From contig JAOAEJ010000009.1 in assembly GCA_026416815.1 (NCBI GenBank), forward strand, positions 1 through 49,460: a stretch of DNA of 49,460 bases, in the 5' to 3' direction. Below, one piece after another: positions 27,254 through 37,955 of the stretch. The translations under genes were made by a program, and so were the position numbers. Each line of letters opens with the position of its first letter. Within the stretch, counting starts at the first letter, position 1. A model generated the notes under the pieces. It ran no database searches. It saw only the letters and a list, made by a program, of their open reading frames with translations, and was not told the origin of the DNA. The DNA is from Clostridia bacterium (lineage in GTDB: Bacteria > Bacillota > Clostridia > Acetivibrionales > DSM-2933).

Positions 27254-28609
27254 TTATACGTTCCTAAAAAACTCTTCATATAAAGCTCTTACAGAATTAT
27301 CAGCGTCATCAGCCCTTACTCCGAACATCATGCTTATTTCCGAGGAGCCCTGGTTAATCATTTCAAGATTGACATTGGCCTTAGCCAGTGCACTTGTAGC
27401 CCTAGCTGCAATACCTACCGATTTACTCATACCTTCTCCCACGATAATAATCAGAGCAAGGTTACGTTCAATAGCAACATCATCTACCTCTAGTTCGTCC
27501 TTTATACGCTGAACTACTCGGTTTTCCATATCAGAAGTAAACTGTGCCTCACGTAGTATAATCGAAATATTGTCAATACCTGAAGGTGTATGCTCATAGG
27601 AAAGACCTTCATCCTCAAGGATCTGTAGGAGTTTACGACCAAATCCCACTTCTCTATTCATCAAGTATTTACTTACATAAATACTGCAGAAACCTTTGTC
27701 ACTTGCTATACCAGCTACAAGGCCGGTCTTGTATTGCCTGCTTGTAGAAATCAGTGTTCCTGGGGCAGCAGGGTTATTGGTGTTTTTTATACAAACAGGA
27801 ATACCCGCGCGATAAACCGGTGCAAGCGTTTCTTCATGAAGCACTGAAAAACCGGCGTAAGAAAGCTCGCGCATTTCTCTGTAGGTCAGTTCTGCAATTG
27901 CCTGAGGGTTTTGTACTACATTGGGGTTAGCAGCAAAAACCGAATCAACATCGGTAAAGTTTTCATACAAATCAGCTTTCACGGCAGCTGTCAATATAGA
28001 ACCTGTGATGTCAGAGCCACCCCTTGGGAATGTTACAAGTATTCCTGATGGAGTATAACCGAAGAAGCCGGGGAAAATGATAATTCCACTCATACTCCTC
28101 AAAGCTTTAAGATTTTCATAAGACTCAGGAAGCACTTGTGCATTTCCATACTCATCACTTAAAAGCAGGCCCACTTCCTTAGGGTTAACATAATGAGCTT
28201 CAACTCCAAGGCTGGTAAGGTATGTCGCTACAAGTTTTGCGCTGTTATCTTCACCAGAAGCTTTTAAGGAATCTGTAAAGCGTCCTGGATTACTTGTGTC
28301 ACCTGCAAGACGACCGCGAAGGTCCTCCTCAATTATTGTTACGATGTCGTTGCCAAGATTGAAATCCTGAGCAATTTGTCTATATCTTTCAACAACAGCG
28401 TTAAGCTCATCTTCAGCAGAACCGCATGAAAGATATTTTTCTGCACATGCTATTAAAAGGTCGGTAACCTTAATATCGTCCTTATAGCGTTTGCCTGGAG
28501 CTGATACTACTACAATACGACGGTCGGGATCTGCGAGTACTATATCGCATACTTTTTTTATCTGTTCGGCAGATGCAAGTGAGGTGCCGCCAAATTTTGA
28601 AACTTTCAT
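27254..28609 (-). CDS. lysC: Aspartate kinase
   Basis: 451 residues from the ATG at 28609, chosen because ggaggt lies 7 nt upstream and KVSKFGGTSLA is the normal N terminus; a TTG 5 codons earlier falls inside that site. The kinase domain has KFGGTS, RFTDSLKASGEDNSAK and FPRGGSDITGS. The C-terminal third holds two ACT domains (GEGMSKSVGIAARATSAL). It phosphorylates aspartate at the head of the lysine/threonine/methionine pathway. Its neighbour operon has an L box, but I see no L box or T box before lysC, so it may be controlled mainly by feedback on the ACT domains. Confidence 0.96.
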   Translation of the reverse strand: MKVSKFGGTSLASAEQIKKVCDIVLADPDRRIVVVSAPGKRYKDDIKVTDLLIACAEKYLSCGSAEDELNAVVERYRQIAQDFNLGNDIVTIIEEDLRGRLAGDTSNPGRFTDSLKASGEDNSAKLVATYLTSLGVEAHYVNPKEVGLLLSDEYGNAQVLPESYENLKALRSMSGIIIFPGFFGYTPSGILVTFPRGGSDITGSILTAAVKADLYENFTDVDSVFAANPNVVQNPQAIAELTYREMRELSYAGFSVLHEETLAPVYRAGIPVCIKNTNNPAAPGTLISTSRQYKTGLVAGIASDKGFCSIYVSKYLMNREVGFGRKLLQILEDEGLSYEHTPSGIDNISIILREAQFTSDMENRVVQRIKDELEVDDVAIERNLALIIIVGEGMSKSVGIAARATSALAKANVNLEMINQGSSEISMMFGVRADDADNSVRALYEEFFRNV

Positions 28610-29053
28610 CTTATTGACCTCCAATTTTAGAACAGTGATTTGGTAAAATTGTGCAAGTATACCTCGTACTACCTTGTTAGCTGGTATCCATCTTTAAAAA
28701 ATAATAAGTCAAAACTATTATTGCTTATTTCGTAAACGACAAATTTAGTTGCATATTTGCCGAATCAAAAGGCTGCTATCAAAGCGGTACTAATAATATG
28801 TTATGCAAACTAGTAATTGGATTACACAATATCTATTTTAAAAATTATACAGAAAAATATCTGGAATGGCAATAATTAAAGAGGTATTTTAGCACTTAGT
28901 GCCATACAAAAAACTTTGAATTATTTTATACACTTATAGTATGGTTTTATAAAAATAATGCTTTCTGAGCCTTGTAAATAGTGTAAGTTTAATGTAATAT
29001 TAAAATTTGCAAGAAAATAAAAAGTCGACATTTAAATTAAGGTGCGGATTATT
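28610..29053. other. Divergent intergenic region between lysC and queA
   Basis: About 440 bp of AT-rich DNA between divergently transcribed genes. I see no gene, no convincing riboswitch core and no clear -35/-10 pair. Promoters for both directions must lie here. Confidence 0.5.
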
Positions 29054-30079
29054 ATGAGAGTTAGCGATTTTTACTACGATTTGCCCGAGGAGCTTATAGC
29101 ACAGGAGCCAATTAAAGATAGACATATGTCCAGACTTATGGTAATAGACAGGGATAACGGAAATATTGAGCACAGGATATTTAGGGACGTGATAAATTAC
29201 CTAAAGGAAGGGGATTGTCTAGTTCTAAATAATACCAGAGTAATTCCTGCCAGATTACTTGGTGAAAAAGAAGGTACGACAGGAAAGATAGAATTTGTAT
29301 TACTAAAAAAGGTAAATGGTGATGTATGGGAAGTAATACTGAAGCCGGGGAGACGTGCAAAACCGGGAGCTAGGTTTGTTTTCGGAAATGGAGAGTTGAA
29401 GGCTGAAGTAATTGATATAGTTGAAGAAGGAAATAGGCTGGTAAGGTTTGAGTATGATGGTGTATTTGAGCAAATACTTGACAGAGTTGGTATAATGCCG
29501 CTACCTCCGTACATAACAAAGAGACTTGAAGATTCTGAAAGGTACCAGACAGTATATTCAAAGCAAAAGGGTTCAGCTGCTGCTCCGACAGCAGGGCTTC
29601 ATTTTACAAATGAGTTATTAGCTGAGTTAGAAGGTAAGGGTGTTAAATTAGCATACGTAACCTTACATGTAGGATTAGGAACCTTTAGGCCTGTCAAAGC
29701 TGAAAATATCCTAGAACATAAAATGCACTCAGAGTTTTTTAGTATAAGCGATGAGGCATGTGACAAAATAAATACAACAAAGGAAAAAGGAAACAAGGTT
29801 GTGGCGGTAGGCACGACGAGCTGTAGAGTCATGGAGACAGTAGGCAGTGATGATGGTCGTGTCAAGCCTGGAAGTGGGTGGACCGATATTTTTATATACC
29901 CGGGGTATAATTTCAAGATTGTGGATTCACTTATTACAAATTTTCATCTCCCTGAATCTACTCTAATAATGCTGGTTAGTGCTTTGGCAGGAAAAGAAAA
30001 GATGTTGGAAGCCTATAAAATAGCAGTCAACGAGAGGTACAGATTTTTCAGTTTCGGAGACGCAATGCTAATAAAATAG
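29054..30079 (+). CDS. queA: S-adenosylmethionine:tRNA ribosyltransferase-isomerase
   Basis: 341 residues from the ATG at 29054 (aaggtg upstream); a GTG 4 codons earlier overlaps that site. Family landmarks are [53 protein letters not shown] and [13 protein letters not shown]. It transfers and isomerises the ribosyl part of SAM onto preQ1-modified tRNA, giving epoxyqueuosine. Immediately upstream of tgt, as in many Firmicutes. Confidence 0.97.
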   Translation: MRVSDFYYDLPEELIAQEPIKDRHMSRLMVIDRDNGNIEHRIFRDVINYLKEGDCLVLNNTRVIPARLLGEKEGTTGKIEFVLLKKVNGDVWEVILKPGRRAKPGARFVFGNGELKAEVIDIVEEGNRLVRFEYDGVFEQILDRVGIMPLPPYITKRLEDSERYQTVYSKQKGSAAAPTAGLHFTNELLAELEGKGVKLAYVTLHVGLGTFRPVKAENILEHKMHSEFFSISDEACDKINTTKEKGNKVVAVGTTSCRVMETVGSDDGRVKPGSGWTDIFIYPGYNFKIVDSLITNFHLPESTLIMLVSALAGKEKMLEAYKIAVNERYRFFSFGDAMLIK

Positions 30080-30098
30080 AGATTGAATTAGTTTATAA

Positions 30099-31253
<1,155 letters not shown>

Positions 31254-31352
31254 TTGGAGAAAATATTCGGAAAATATACTTCCATACAAGCTATAAAGAT
31301 GATATTATTTATGCTATGGAAAATTTAGCTACAAATACATAGGAGGTTTTAT

Positions 31353-31637
31353 ATGCCACAAGGATCAGGTTTGACGCCTTTAATTCTGTCAACGGTTTTC
31401 ATGTTTGCGCTCATGTATCTGATGGTAATTCTTCCCCAAAGGAAAAGGGAGAAAAAGACCAGAGAAATGTTAAGTGCCCTACAGGTTGGAAGTAATGTAA
31501 TAACAGTAGGCGGTGTCATGGGTAAAATAATAAATATTAAAGATGATGAAATTACCGTTGAAACAAGTGTAGAAAAAACACAGGTAAAATTTAAAAAGTG
31601 GGCAATTAAAGAAGTAGAAAAAACTATTGAATCATAA
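31353..31637 (+). CDS. yajC: Preprotein translocase subunit YajC
   Basis: 94 residues: one N-terminal membrane helix (LTPLILSTVFMFALMYLMVI), then LPQRKREKKTREM, GSNVITVGGVMGKI and the EITVETS beta segment. This matches the YajC family in length and order. It associates with SecDF, whose genes lie 4 kb downstream. Site aggaggt. A terminator follows. Confidence 0.95.
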   Translation: MPQGSGLTPLILSTVFMFALMYLMVILPQRKREKKTREMLSALQVGSNVITVGGVMGKIINIKDDEITVETSVEKTQVKFKKWAIKEVEKTIES

Positions 31638-31643
31638 TAAACG

Positions 31644-31679
31644 ATAAGTCAATTTGCAACAGTAAATTGACTTATTTTG
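31644..31679 (+). terminator. Terminator after yajC
   Basis: Perfect 12-bp stem ataagtcaattt/aaattgacttat with an 8-nt loop, followed by tttgtt. Confidence 0.8.
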
Positions 31680-31802
31680 TTCTAACTGCATGTTCACCAC
31701 AATAAATTATATTAGGCGGGTATCGGAAGGCACCATAACACATAAGAAGTATAAAAAAATGCTTTACGATACAGAAGCCGACTAATCTATTGGAGGTGCA
31801 AT

Positions 31803-32237
31803 ATGGCCAGCCAGAGTGGGCAGGGAATCAAAAAAACACTTAGTGACCATGTCAATTTGATGATGGTTGTAAAGGGTATAGTAGTGTCCTATCTGATAAC
31901 TATACCTACATTTATAATATTTGCCTTCATTCTAACCTATACGGACTTTCCGGAGAAATATATTTCTACAGTTGTGATAATAACTACTATAATAAGTATT
32001 TTGACTGCAGGCTCAACAGCAACAAGAAATGTGAGAAACAGAGGATGGTTGAATGGGGCTATAGTCGGAGCCGTGTATATGTTGGTGCTATATCTGTCAA
32101 GCAGTATAGTGTTTAGCAATTTTACAATCGACAGACATGTAACGGTTATGACACTTATAGGATTACTTACTGGAGCGATAGGCGGAATAATAGGTATAAA
32201 CTTTAAAAGAGGTTCACATTCAAAGACTAAACGCTAA
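31803..32237 (+). CDS. TIGR04086-type four-helix membrane protein
   Basis: 144 residues with four hydrophobic helices (SYLITIPTFIIFAFIL; TVVIITTIISILTAGS; LNGAIVGAVYMLVLYLSSS; VMTLIGLLTGAIGGIIGIN) and a basic C-terminal tail. This family is found in Clostridia next to yajC and the SCIFF genes. No enzymatic motif is visible; its role is unknown. Site ggaggtg. A link to SCIFF export or to the Sec machinery is only positional. Confidence 0.82.
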   Translation: MASQSGQGIKKTLSDHVNLMMVVKGIVVSYLITIPTFIIFAFILTYTDFPEKYISTVVIITTIISILTAGSTATRNVRNRGWLNGAIVGAVYMLVLYLSSSIVFSNFTIDRHVTVMTLIGLLTGAIGGIIGINFKRGSHSKTKR

Positions 32238-32276
32238 GAAAAACTTTCAAAAGTTCTTTTCAAGCAAGACTTGTTA

Positions 32277-32285
32277 TGCTATAAT
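32277..32285 (+). promoter_or_regulatory. Extended -10 promoter of the SCIFF gene
   Basis: TGCTATAAT is a consensus extended -10 (TGnTATAAT), with only a weak TTTTCA-like -35. It lies 35 nt before the SCIFF start, so the peptide gene probably has its own promoter. Confidence 0.6.
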
Positions 32286-32319
32286 ATGACGAGGAAAAAA
32301 TTGCATAGGAGGAAAGACA

Positions 32320-32460
32320 ATGAAACATATTAAAACTATAAACGGTTCTACTTTAAAAGACACATTGACAAATGGCGGATGCGGTGAATGTCAGACATCC
32401 TGTCAGTCTGCGTGCAAAACTTCCTGTACGGTTGCAAACCAAAGCTGTCAGAAAAAATAG
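32320..32460 (+). CDS. scfA: SCIFF (six-Cys-in-45) ranthipeptide precursor
   Basis: 46-residue peptide with a 20-residue leader (MKHIKTINGSTLKDTLTNGG) and a core with cysteines at 21, 24, 28, 32, 36 and 43. Thr/Ser residues lie between the Cys. This spacing defines the SCIFF family, very widespread in Clostridia. The partner maturase, encoded downstream, is known from the C. thermocellum CteA/CteB pair to form Cys-to-Thr thioether bonds (a ranthipeptide). Site aggaggaaag. The gene is followed by its own terminator, which would let precursor exceed enzyme. The mature function is not established; ranthipeptides have been linked to quorum-type signalling in some clostridia. Confidence 0.95.
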   Translation: MKHIKTINGSTLKDTLTNGGCGECQTSCQSACKTSCTVANQSCQKK

Positions 32461-32515
32461 TGTTTACAGCATAGCGGTAACTGCCACAAGGGCTTACTGT
32501 TATGTTTGCTATTAA

Positions 32516-32553
32516 AGTGGAAAGTGAAGAATTCATTCGCTTTTCACTTTTTT
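32516..32553 (+). terminator. Terminator between SCIFF precursor and maturase genes
   Basis: A ~13-bp stem (agtggaaagtgaa against ttcgcttttcact, a few mismatches) with a 7-nt loop and a six-T run. It separates the precursor and maturase transcripts or sets their ratio. Confidence 0.75.
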
Positions 32554-32700
32554 GATTATAAAAGACAATTAGTTTAATATATAAAAAAATTCTTATATAT
32601 TTATATTTTAGTAAGTAATAAAAACATAAATAGCAGCAGATTTTTATGCTGTATAATTATTCTCCCCGAATAATAGGGGGTAGAGGTGGGGTATATTTTA

Positions 32701-34044
32701 ATGATACATAAATTCACGTTATACGGGACCAATATGGTAGTGGATGTAAACAGCGGGGCTGTTCATATATTTGATGAAGTTGCTTTTGAGGTATTGGATT
32801 ACTATAAAAAATGTGATAGCACTGAGATAGTGGACAAACTATGTGCTAAATATGAAAAAGCTCAGATACTTGAAGCTATTCAAGAACTTGAAGAACTTGA
32901 AAGCAGAGGAGAACTGTTTTATGAGGACGCCTATAGGGATTATCTGAATTTATGGGATAGAAAGCCTGTAGTAAAGGCACTTTGCTTACATGTCTCCCAT
33001 GATTGTAATTTAAGGTGCAAGTATTGTTTCGCAGCTACCGGCAATTTTGGCGGCGAAAGAACTAATATGGACCCTGAAATAGGAAAAAGGGCTATAGACT
33101 TTCTTATTCAACAATCGGGTAACAGAAGAAACCTCGAGATAGACTTTTTTGGCGGCGAACCGTTATTGAACTTTGAAGCTGTAAAAGAAGTTGTAGCGTA
33201 TGCATTGTCAAAGGAAAAGGAACATAATAAGAAGTTTAAGTTTACCTTGACGACAAATGCTCTACTATTAAATGAAGAGCATAAAAAATATATCAACGAA
33301 CATATACAAAACATTGTTCTGAGTATAGATGGGCGCGCAGAAACTAACGATAGAATGCGTTTTAGGTTGGACGGTTCGGGTACCTATGAAAGTATAATAC
33401 CTAAGATAAAAGATCTCGCTGATTCAAGAAATCAGGACAATTATTATGTAAGAGGCACATTTACAAGGGAAAACCTTGATTTTGCAAGTGATGTCCTTCA
33501 TCTAGCAGACCAAGGGTTTGAACAGATTTCTGTAGAACCTGTTGTAGCTGCAAAAGGAACAGGATACGATATAAGGGAAGAAGACCTTCCGGTACTCTTC
33601 AAAGAATATGAGAAACTTGCTTACGAATATGTAGATAGAAGAAAAAGCGGGCAGTTTTTTAACTTCTTTCATTTTATGATAGATTTGAGCCAGGGACCAT
33701 GTGTTGCAAAAAGGTTGGGAGGCTGTGGCTCGGGTCATGAGTATCTTGCTATTACTCCTGAGGGTGATATTTACCCATGCCACCAGTTTGTGGGCATGGA
33801 CGAATTTAAGATGGGAAATGTTAATGAAGCAACATTAGACGACAGAATACAGAATAAATTCAAGGATACAAATATATATACAAAACCCGAATGCGTGAAG
33901 TGCTGGGCTAAATTTTACTGCAGCGGAGGATGCGCAGCAAACTCATATCAATTTCATAATGATATTAATATACCTTACAGCATTGGCTGCGAGCTTGAAA
34001 AGAAGCGAGTAGAATGTGCATTATGGATAAAGACACAAGAATAG
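32701..34044 (+). CDS. scfB: SCIFF radical SAM maturase
   Basis: 447 residues from the ATG at 32701; MIHKF is the expected N terminus, and a GTG five codons earlier lies inside the ribosome site gaggtgggg. An N-terminal peptide-recognition (RRE-like) region (~1-90) precedes the radical SAM core with Cys102, Cys106 and Cys109 (DCNLRCKYC). The motif FFGGEPLLN follows. A SPASM region with two extra clusters comes at the C terminus (GGCGSGHEYLAITPEGDIYPCHQF, CVKCWAKFYCSGGCAAN, GCELEKKR). This architecture matches CteB, which installs thioether links in SCIFF. The gamma carbonic anhydrase start lies within or just after its 3' end. Confidence 0.96.
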   Translation: MIHKFTLYGTNMVVDVNSGAVHIFDEVAFEVLDYYKKCDSTEIVDKLCAKYEKAQILEAIQELEELESRGELFYEDAYRDYLNLWDRKPVVKALCLHVSHDCNLRCKYCFAATGNFGGERTNMDPEIGKRAIDFLIQQSGNRRNLEIDFFGGEPLLNFEAVKEVVAYALSKEKEHNKKFKFTLTTNALLLNEEHKKYINEHIQNIVLSIDGRAETNDRMRFRLDGSGTYESIIPKIKDLADSRNQDNYYVRGTFTRENLDFASDVLHLADQGFEQISVEPVVAAKGTGYDIREEDLPVLFKEYEKLAYEYVDRRKSGQFFNFFHFMIDLSQGPCVAKRLGGCGSGHEYLAITPEGDIYPCHQFVGMDEFKMGNVNEATLDDRIQNKFKDTNIYTKPECVKCWAKFYCSGGCAANSYQFHNDINIPYSIGCELEKKRVECALWIKTQE

Positions 34045-34052
34045 CAGGTGTT

Positions 34053-34571
34053 ATGATGATTCAAAAGTACAAGCAATACTTACCGGAGATAGATGAGTCG
34101 TGCTATGTAGCTCCTAATAGTATAATAATAGGAAATGTCAAAATAGGCAAAAACTCAAGTATTTGGTACAACACTGTTATTAGAGGAGATACTGCAAAGA
34201 TAACTATAGGCTCGTGCACCAATTTGCAAGATGGCTGTATTCTTCATTGCAGCCATGATAAAGATTTGATAATCGGCAACAATGTTACAGTAGGGCATGG
34301 GGCTATTCTTCATAGTTGCATTGTAGATGAAGGTTGTCTTGTGGGCATGGGTGCGATTATATTGGATGGTGTAAAAATCGGGAAAAATTGCCTGGTAGCT
34401 GCGGGAGCTCTTCTAACTCCTAATACTCAAGTACCAGACAACTCACTTGTTTTAGGAAATCCAGGTATAATAAAGAGGCAGCTTACTGACGAAGAGGTTG
34501 CTAAAATTAAAATGAGTTCACAAGAGTATATTAGGTTAGCAAATGAGTATAAAAACGATATAAAACTATAA
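34053..34571 (+). CDS. Gamma-class carbonic anhydrase-like hexapeptide protein
   Basis: 172 residues from the ATG at 34053, preceded by agcaggtg; an earlier in-frame ATG at 34014 would overlap the maturase gene. Left-handed beta-helix repeats run through the protein (IIGNVKIGKNSSIWYNTVIRGD, LVGMGAIILDGVKIG). The metal-site histidines lie in LHCSHDKDLIIGNNVTVGHGAILHSC. Members are carbonic anhydrases or related acyl/metal proteins of the YrdA/PaaY type; catalytic activity is uncertain. It appears co-transcribed with the SCIFF maturase, but no functional link is known. Confidence 0.88.
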   Translation: MMIQKYKQYLPEIDESCYVAPNSIIIGNVKIGKNSSIWYNTVIRGDTAKITIGSCTNLQDGCILHCSHDKDLIIGNNVTVGHGAILHSCIVDEGCLVGMGAIILDGVKIGKNCLVAAGALLTPNTQVPDNSLVLGNPGIIKRQLTDEEVAKIKMSSQEYIRLANEYKNDIKL

Positions 34572-34651
34572 TATTAAGCATTACTGAAATTATTTAGATG
34601 CTATATGAATTGCGATAATGGTATTACAAGGAAAAATTTAAATATTAGAGA

Positions 34652-34709
34652 ATGCACCGTTCATGATAAAAAGTTAAGCGCTTATTGTCATTAATGGTGC
34701 ATTTTTTTT
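34652..34709 (+). terminator. Terminator after the gamma carbonic anhydrase gene
   Basis: Stem atgcacc (34652-34658)/ggtgcat (34696-34702), extended inward by further imperfect pairing in a long loop, then eight T. Confidence 0.7.
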
Positions 34710-34786
34710 GTATTCAATGAAAATCATATTAAATACATTCAAATTTATTTATATTTGACTATGATTTAAAGGGAGATAGGGTTTTA

Positions 34787-35452
34787 ATGAGCATAGTAAC
34801 ACTAAAAGAAATAATGGAAAACAATGAAATAAGGACATTCTTGGAGATAGCCGAAAAGCAGCTGGAAGCATTAGGATACACGGAACACTCATTCAGACAC
34901 CTGGGTATTGTAGCTAAAGCTGCAGGAGATATACTAAGAGACCTTGGATTTAGTGAAAGGGAAGTAGAACTTGCCAGAATTGCAGCATATATGCATGATA
35001 TAGGAAACGCAGTCAATAGAGTAGATCATGCCCATTCGGGAGCTATATTGGCCTATGGCATTCTTACAAAGCTAGGTATGGATTATAAGGAAGCCGCAGA
35101 GATTATGCTGGCGATCGGAAACCATGATGAAAATACAGGCAATGCTGTGAGCAATATTTCGGCAGCACTTATACTTGCAGATAAATCCGATGTCCACCGG
35201 GGAAGGGTAAGAAACAGAGATTTTGCCACATTTGATATTCATGACAGGGTTAATTATGCAGTTGAAAACTCCAAGATTTATGTAGATAATCAAAATAAAG
35301 TTGCTGTCCTAGAATTAAATGTAGACACCGAAATATGTCCTGTAATAGACTATTTTGAAATATTTTTAACCAGAATGACAATGAACCGTAGGGCTGCAAG
35401 CTTCCTTGGGCTAAACTTTCAATTAATAATAAATGGGAACCGATTAGTGTAA
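34787..35452 (+). CDS. HD-domain phosphohydrolase
   Basis: 221 residues. The metal-binding HD site reads HSFRHLGIVAKAA...AAYMHDIGN...DHAHSGA...IGNHDE, the normal H...HD...H...D order. The C-terminal ~80 residues are a beta-rich segment of unknown role. A (p)ppGpp- or nucleotide-hydrolase function is possible but not shown. It lies directly before secD, which has its own promoter. Confidence 0.85.
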   Translation: MSIVTLKEIMENNEIRTFLEIAEKQLEALGYTEHSFRHLGIVAKAAGDILRDLGFSEREVELARIAAYMHDIGNAVNRVDHAHSGAILAYGILTKLGMDYKEAAEIMLAIGNHDENTGNAVSNISAALILADKSDVHRGRVRNRDFATFDIHDRVNYAVENSKIYVDNQNKVAVLELNVDTEICPVIDYFEIFLTRMTMNRRAASFLGLNFQLIINGNRLV

Positions 35453-35490
35453 GAACCTAAAAATTACAGGCATTTATAGGGGGTTTAGTA

Positions 35491-35519
35491 TTGACTCGAT
35501 TATTTTATAGTTATATAAT
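35491..35519 (+). promoter_or_regulatory. Promoter of secDF
   Basis: TTGACT, a 17-bp spacer and TATAAT; the predicted start is about 33 nt before secD. This is the best sigma-A-type promoter in the Sec region. Confidence 0.8.
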
Positions 35520-35558
35520 ATCGTCATGTGGACAAGATGAAAAGGGGGAATTTTACAA

Positions 35559-36866
35559 ATGAGGATGAACAACTGGGTTAAGTTCTTCTCGGTTATTGCG
35601 GTAATCGGAATTTTAACCTATATCACAGCTTATGGTGCTAATCTATTCGGGTATAAAATACCTGGAGCAAAGGATATCAGGCCCGGTATTGATATACAGG
35701 GTGGTGTAGACGCCAAGTTATATGCAATAACCAAAGATGGTAGTCTGCCAAAAGAGGAAGACCTCGAATCAGCAAAGGTTGTTATAGGTAAAAGGTTAGA
35801 TGCTAAAAGAATTTATGATAGATATATAACTACTGACCCTGCAAAGGGATATATACTTGTTCAGATACCCCACAAGAAGGGTGAAAAGAACTTTGATCCA
35901 CAAAAATCCATAGACGAAATCGGTAAGACTGCTCTTCTGACATTCCAGGAAGTTGACGAGACTAAAATGGTAGACGGCAACTACTTGCCAACAGGTAAAA
36001 TTGTACTTGAAGGTAGAGATGTAGAAAGTGCAGAACCGGAACTGAACCAAGAAGGCGGAGGATATCAGGTAGCTCTCAAGTTGAGTTCCGAAGGTTCCAA
36101 AAAGTTTGCTGAGGCCACTGGTAGGTTGATAGGCAAGCCTATAGCTATTTTCATGGATGATCAGTTCATAAGTGCACCTGTGGTACAAGCTAAAATTGAT
36201 ACCGGCAGCGCTAGAATTACATTAGGCGGCGGAAAATCTCCGGAAGCACAGCAAGCAGAAGCAAAAGACCTTGCAAGCACTATCAAATCCGGTGCGCTTC
36301 CTTTCAAGTTGGAAGCAAAGCAGGTTAACAACATAAGTCCGACATTAGGCGAAAGTGCACTTAACGTAAGTATTTATGCAGGATATGTAGCATTTGGTTT
36401 GGTATGTCTGTTTATGCTTATATGGTATAGATTGCCAGGTATTCTTGCAGCTATTGCCCTTGTAGGACATACAGTTCTGCAGTTGCTTGCTATCTCATGG
36501 CTCGAAATCACTGTAACACTCCCAGGTATTGCGGGTATTATTCTGACAATAGGTATGGGTGTTGACGCTAACGTTATTATTTTTGAAAGAATCAAGGAAG
36601 AGCTTAGAAACGGAAAGACTCTCCGCGCTGCTATAGATGTTGGCTTCAAAAGAGCATTCACAGCCATCTTTGACGCAAATATAACTACACTGATTTCCGC
36701 TGGTGTTCTTCTGTACTTTGGTACAGGTCCTATAAAGAGCTTTGCGTACACTTTAGGTATAGGTGTAGTTCTCAGCTTCCTTACAGCGGTGACTGTATCA
36801 AGAATCATGTTGAAATCTGTATCTAACGTTAATATAGCCAAAAATCACTGGCTGTATGGCGCTTAA
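35559..36866 (+). CDS. secD: Protein translocase subunit SecD
   Basis: 435 residues. A first membrane helix is followed by RPGIDIQGGVDAKLYA, the large extracellular P1-type region, and FAEATGRLIGKPIAIFMDDQFISAPVV. Five more helices include GMGVDANVIIFERIKEELRNGKTLRAAI and GFKRAFTAIFDANITTLI. This is the SecD form, not a fused SecDF. It uses the proton-motive force to pull secreted proteins out of SecYEG. secF begins 12 bp downstream. Confidence 0.96.
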   Translation: MRMNNWVKFFSVIAVIGILTYITAYGANLFGYKIPGAKDIRPGIDIQGGVDAKLYAITKDGSLPKEEDLESAKVVIGKRLDAKRIYDRYITTDPAKGYILVQIPHKKGEKNFDPQKSIDEIGKTALLTFQEVDETKMVDGNYLPTGKIVLEGRDVESAEPELNQEGGGYQVALKLSSEGSKKFAEATGRLIGKPIAIFMDDQFISAPVVQAKIDTGSARITLGGGKSPEAQQAEAKDLASTIKSGALPFKLEAKQVNNISPTLGESALNVSIYAGYVAFGLVCLFMLIWYRLPGILAAIALVGHTVLQLLAISWLEITVTLPGIAGIILTIGMGVDANVIIFERIKEELRNGKTLRAAIDVGFKRAFTAIFDANITTLISAGVLLYFGTGPIKSFAYTLGIGVVLSFLTAVTVSRIMLKSVSNVNIAKNHWLYGA

Positions 36867-36878
36867 GGAGGTGCTGAA

Positions 36879-37841
36879 ATGATAGATTTGATAGGTAAGA
36901 AATATTACTTTTTCGCATTGTCGGTACTGATATTTATAGCCGGTATTGCAGGATATGTATACCATGGAGGTTTCAATCTGGATATTCAGTTCCAGGGTGG
37001 AACAATCATTGAAATGAAGATGAAAGATGGCAATTTTGATGCTGCTAAAGCTGAAGAAATAGTCATGAAAGAAATAAATAAAAAGGCGACGGCTCAGAAG
37101 TCTTCAACCTATAATGTAAGTGAAGGTAATAAAAAAATAGATTTATTGGTATTGAGTATAGGTAGTAAAGATACCCTAAATAGTGCCGATATCACAAAGG
37201 TGCAAGCCGCTATTGAAAAGGAATACAACTTAGACGCTGGTAATTCCGTTATGAGTGTCGAAAGTGTAGAACCATTCATAGGTAAAGAAATAAGGGAGAA
37301 TGGTTTAAAAGCCACTTTGGTAGCGTCACTCCTTATCATATTATATATATGGTTTAGATTTAAGGTTATGTCAGGGCTTTCAGCAGGTATAATGGCAGTT
37401 TTAGGTTTGTTGCATGACGTAGCAGTAATGCTTGCAGTTTATACAATATTCTATATACCGCTTAATGAATCGTTTATTGCAGCAGCGCTTACTATTATGG
37501 GTTATTCAATGAATGATACCATAATTATATACGATAGAATTAGAGAAAACAGCAGCCTGCTGAGGAAATTACCTATTGCAGAGTTGGTTAATAAGAGTAT
37601 ACTACAAACTCTTACAAGGTCTATAAATACAGTTGTAACCGTATTAATATCCATAGCAACTGTTTATGTATTTGCTGTAATTAATAATATAAATTCTATT
37701 GAAGAGTTTTCATTGCCATTATTGGTTGGTATAGCGAGTGGATGCTATTCATCAATATTTATAGCAAGTCCATTGTGGGTGCTTTGGAAGGAATCCCAAG
37801 CGAGAAAGAAAATTGCTGCAAAACCTGTAAAAACTATATAA
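36879..37841 (+). CDS. secF: Protein translocase subunit SecF
   Basis: 320 residues with one N-terminal helix, an extracellular loop beginning FNLDIQFQGGTIIEM, and a cluster of five helices. The family motifs GLLHDVAVMLAVYTIF and GYSMNDTIIIYDRIRENSSLL are present. It pairs with the adjacent SecD. Site aaggaggtg. A strong terminator follows at once. Confidence 0.96.
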   Translation: MIDLIGKKYYFFALSVLIFIAGIAGYVYHGGFNLDIQFQGGTIIEMKMKDGNFDAAKAEEIVMKEINKKATAQKSSTYNVSEGNKKIDLLVLSIGSKDTLNSADITKVQAAIEKEYNLDAGNSVMSVESVEPFIGKEIRENGLKATLVASLLIILYIWFRFKVMSGLSAGIMAVLGLLHDVAVMLAVYTIFYIPLNESFIAAALTIMGYSMNDTIIIYDRIRENSSLLRKLPIAELVNKSILQTLTRSINTVVTVLISIATVYVFAVINNINSIEEFSLPLLVGIASGCYSSIFIASPLWVLWKESQARKKIAAKPVKTI

Positions 37842-37856
37842 TTTGTTAAATAAAAT

Positions 37857-37908
37857 TTTAATACAAAAAGAGTGTACTTAACATCATGTACACTCTTTTT
37901 GTATTAAA
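37857..37908. terminator. Terminator after secF (21-bp perfect stem)
   Basis: Left arm 37857-37877 and right arm 37888-37908 are exact reverse complements around a 10-nt loop. The arm contains gagtgtac and an A/T run, so it can terminate in either direction. Confidence 0.85.
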
Positions 37909-37955
37909 CTGCTTAATATAGTATGATAGATAAGAAAATTCATGGGACACTATTA

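Noticed and set aside
28610..29053. T box or second L box upstream of lysC; preQ1 riboswitch upstream of queA
   Set aside because: None of the conserved cores (T-box TGGNACC, L-box GATAGAGG, preQ1 hairpin with A-rich tail) could be found in the expected orientation.
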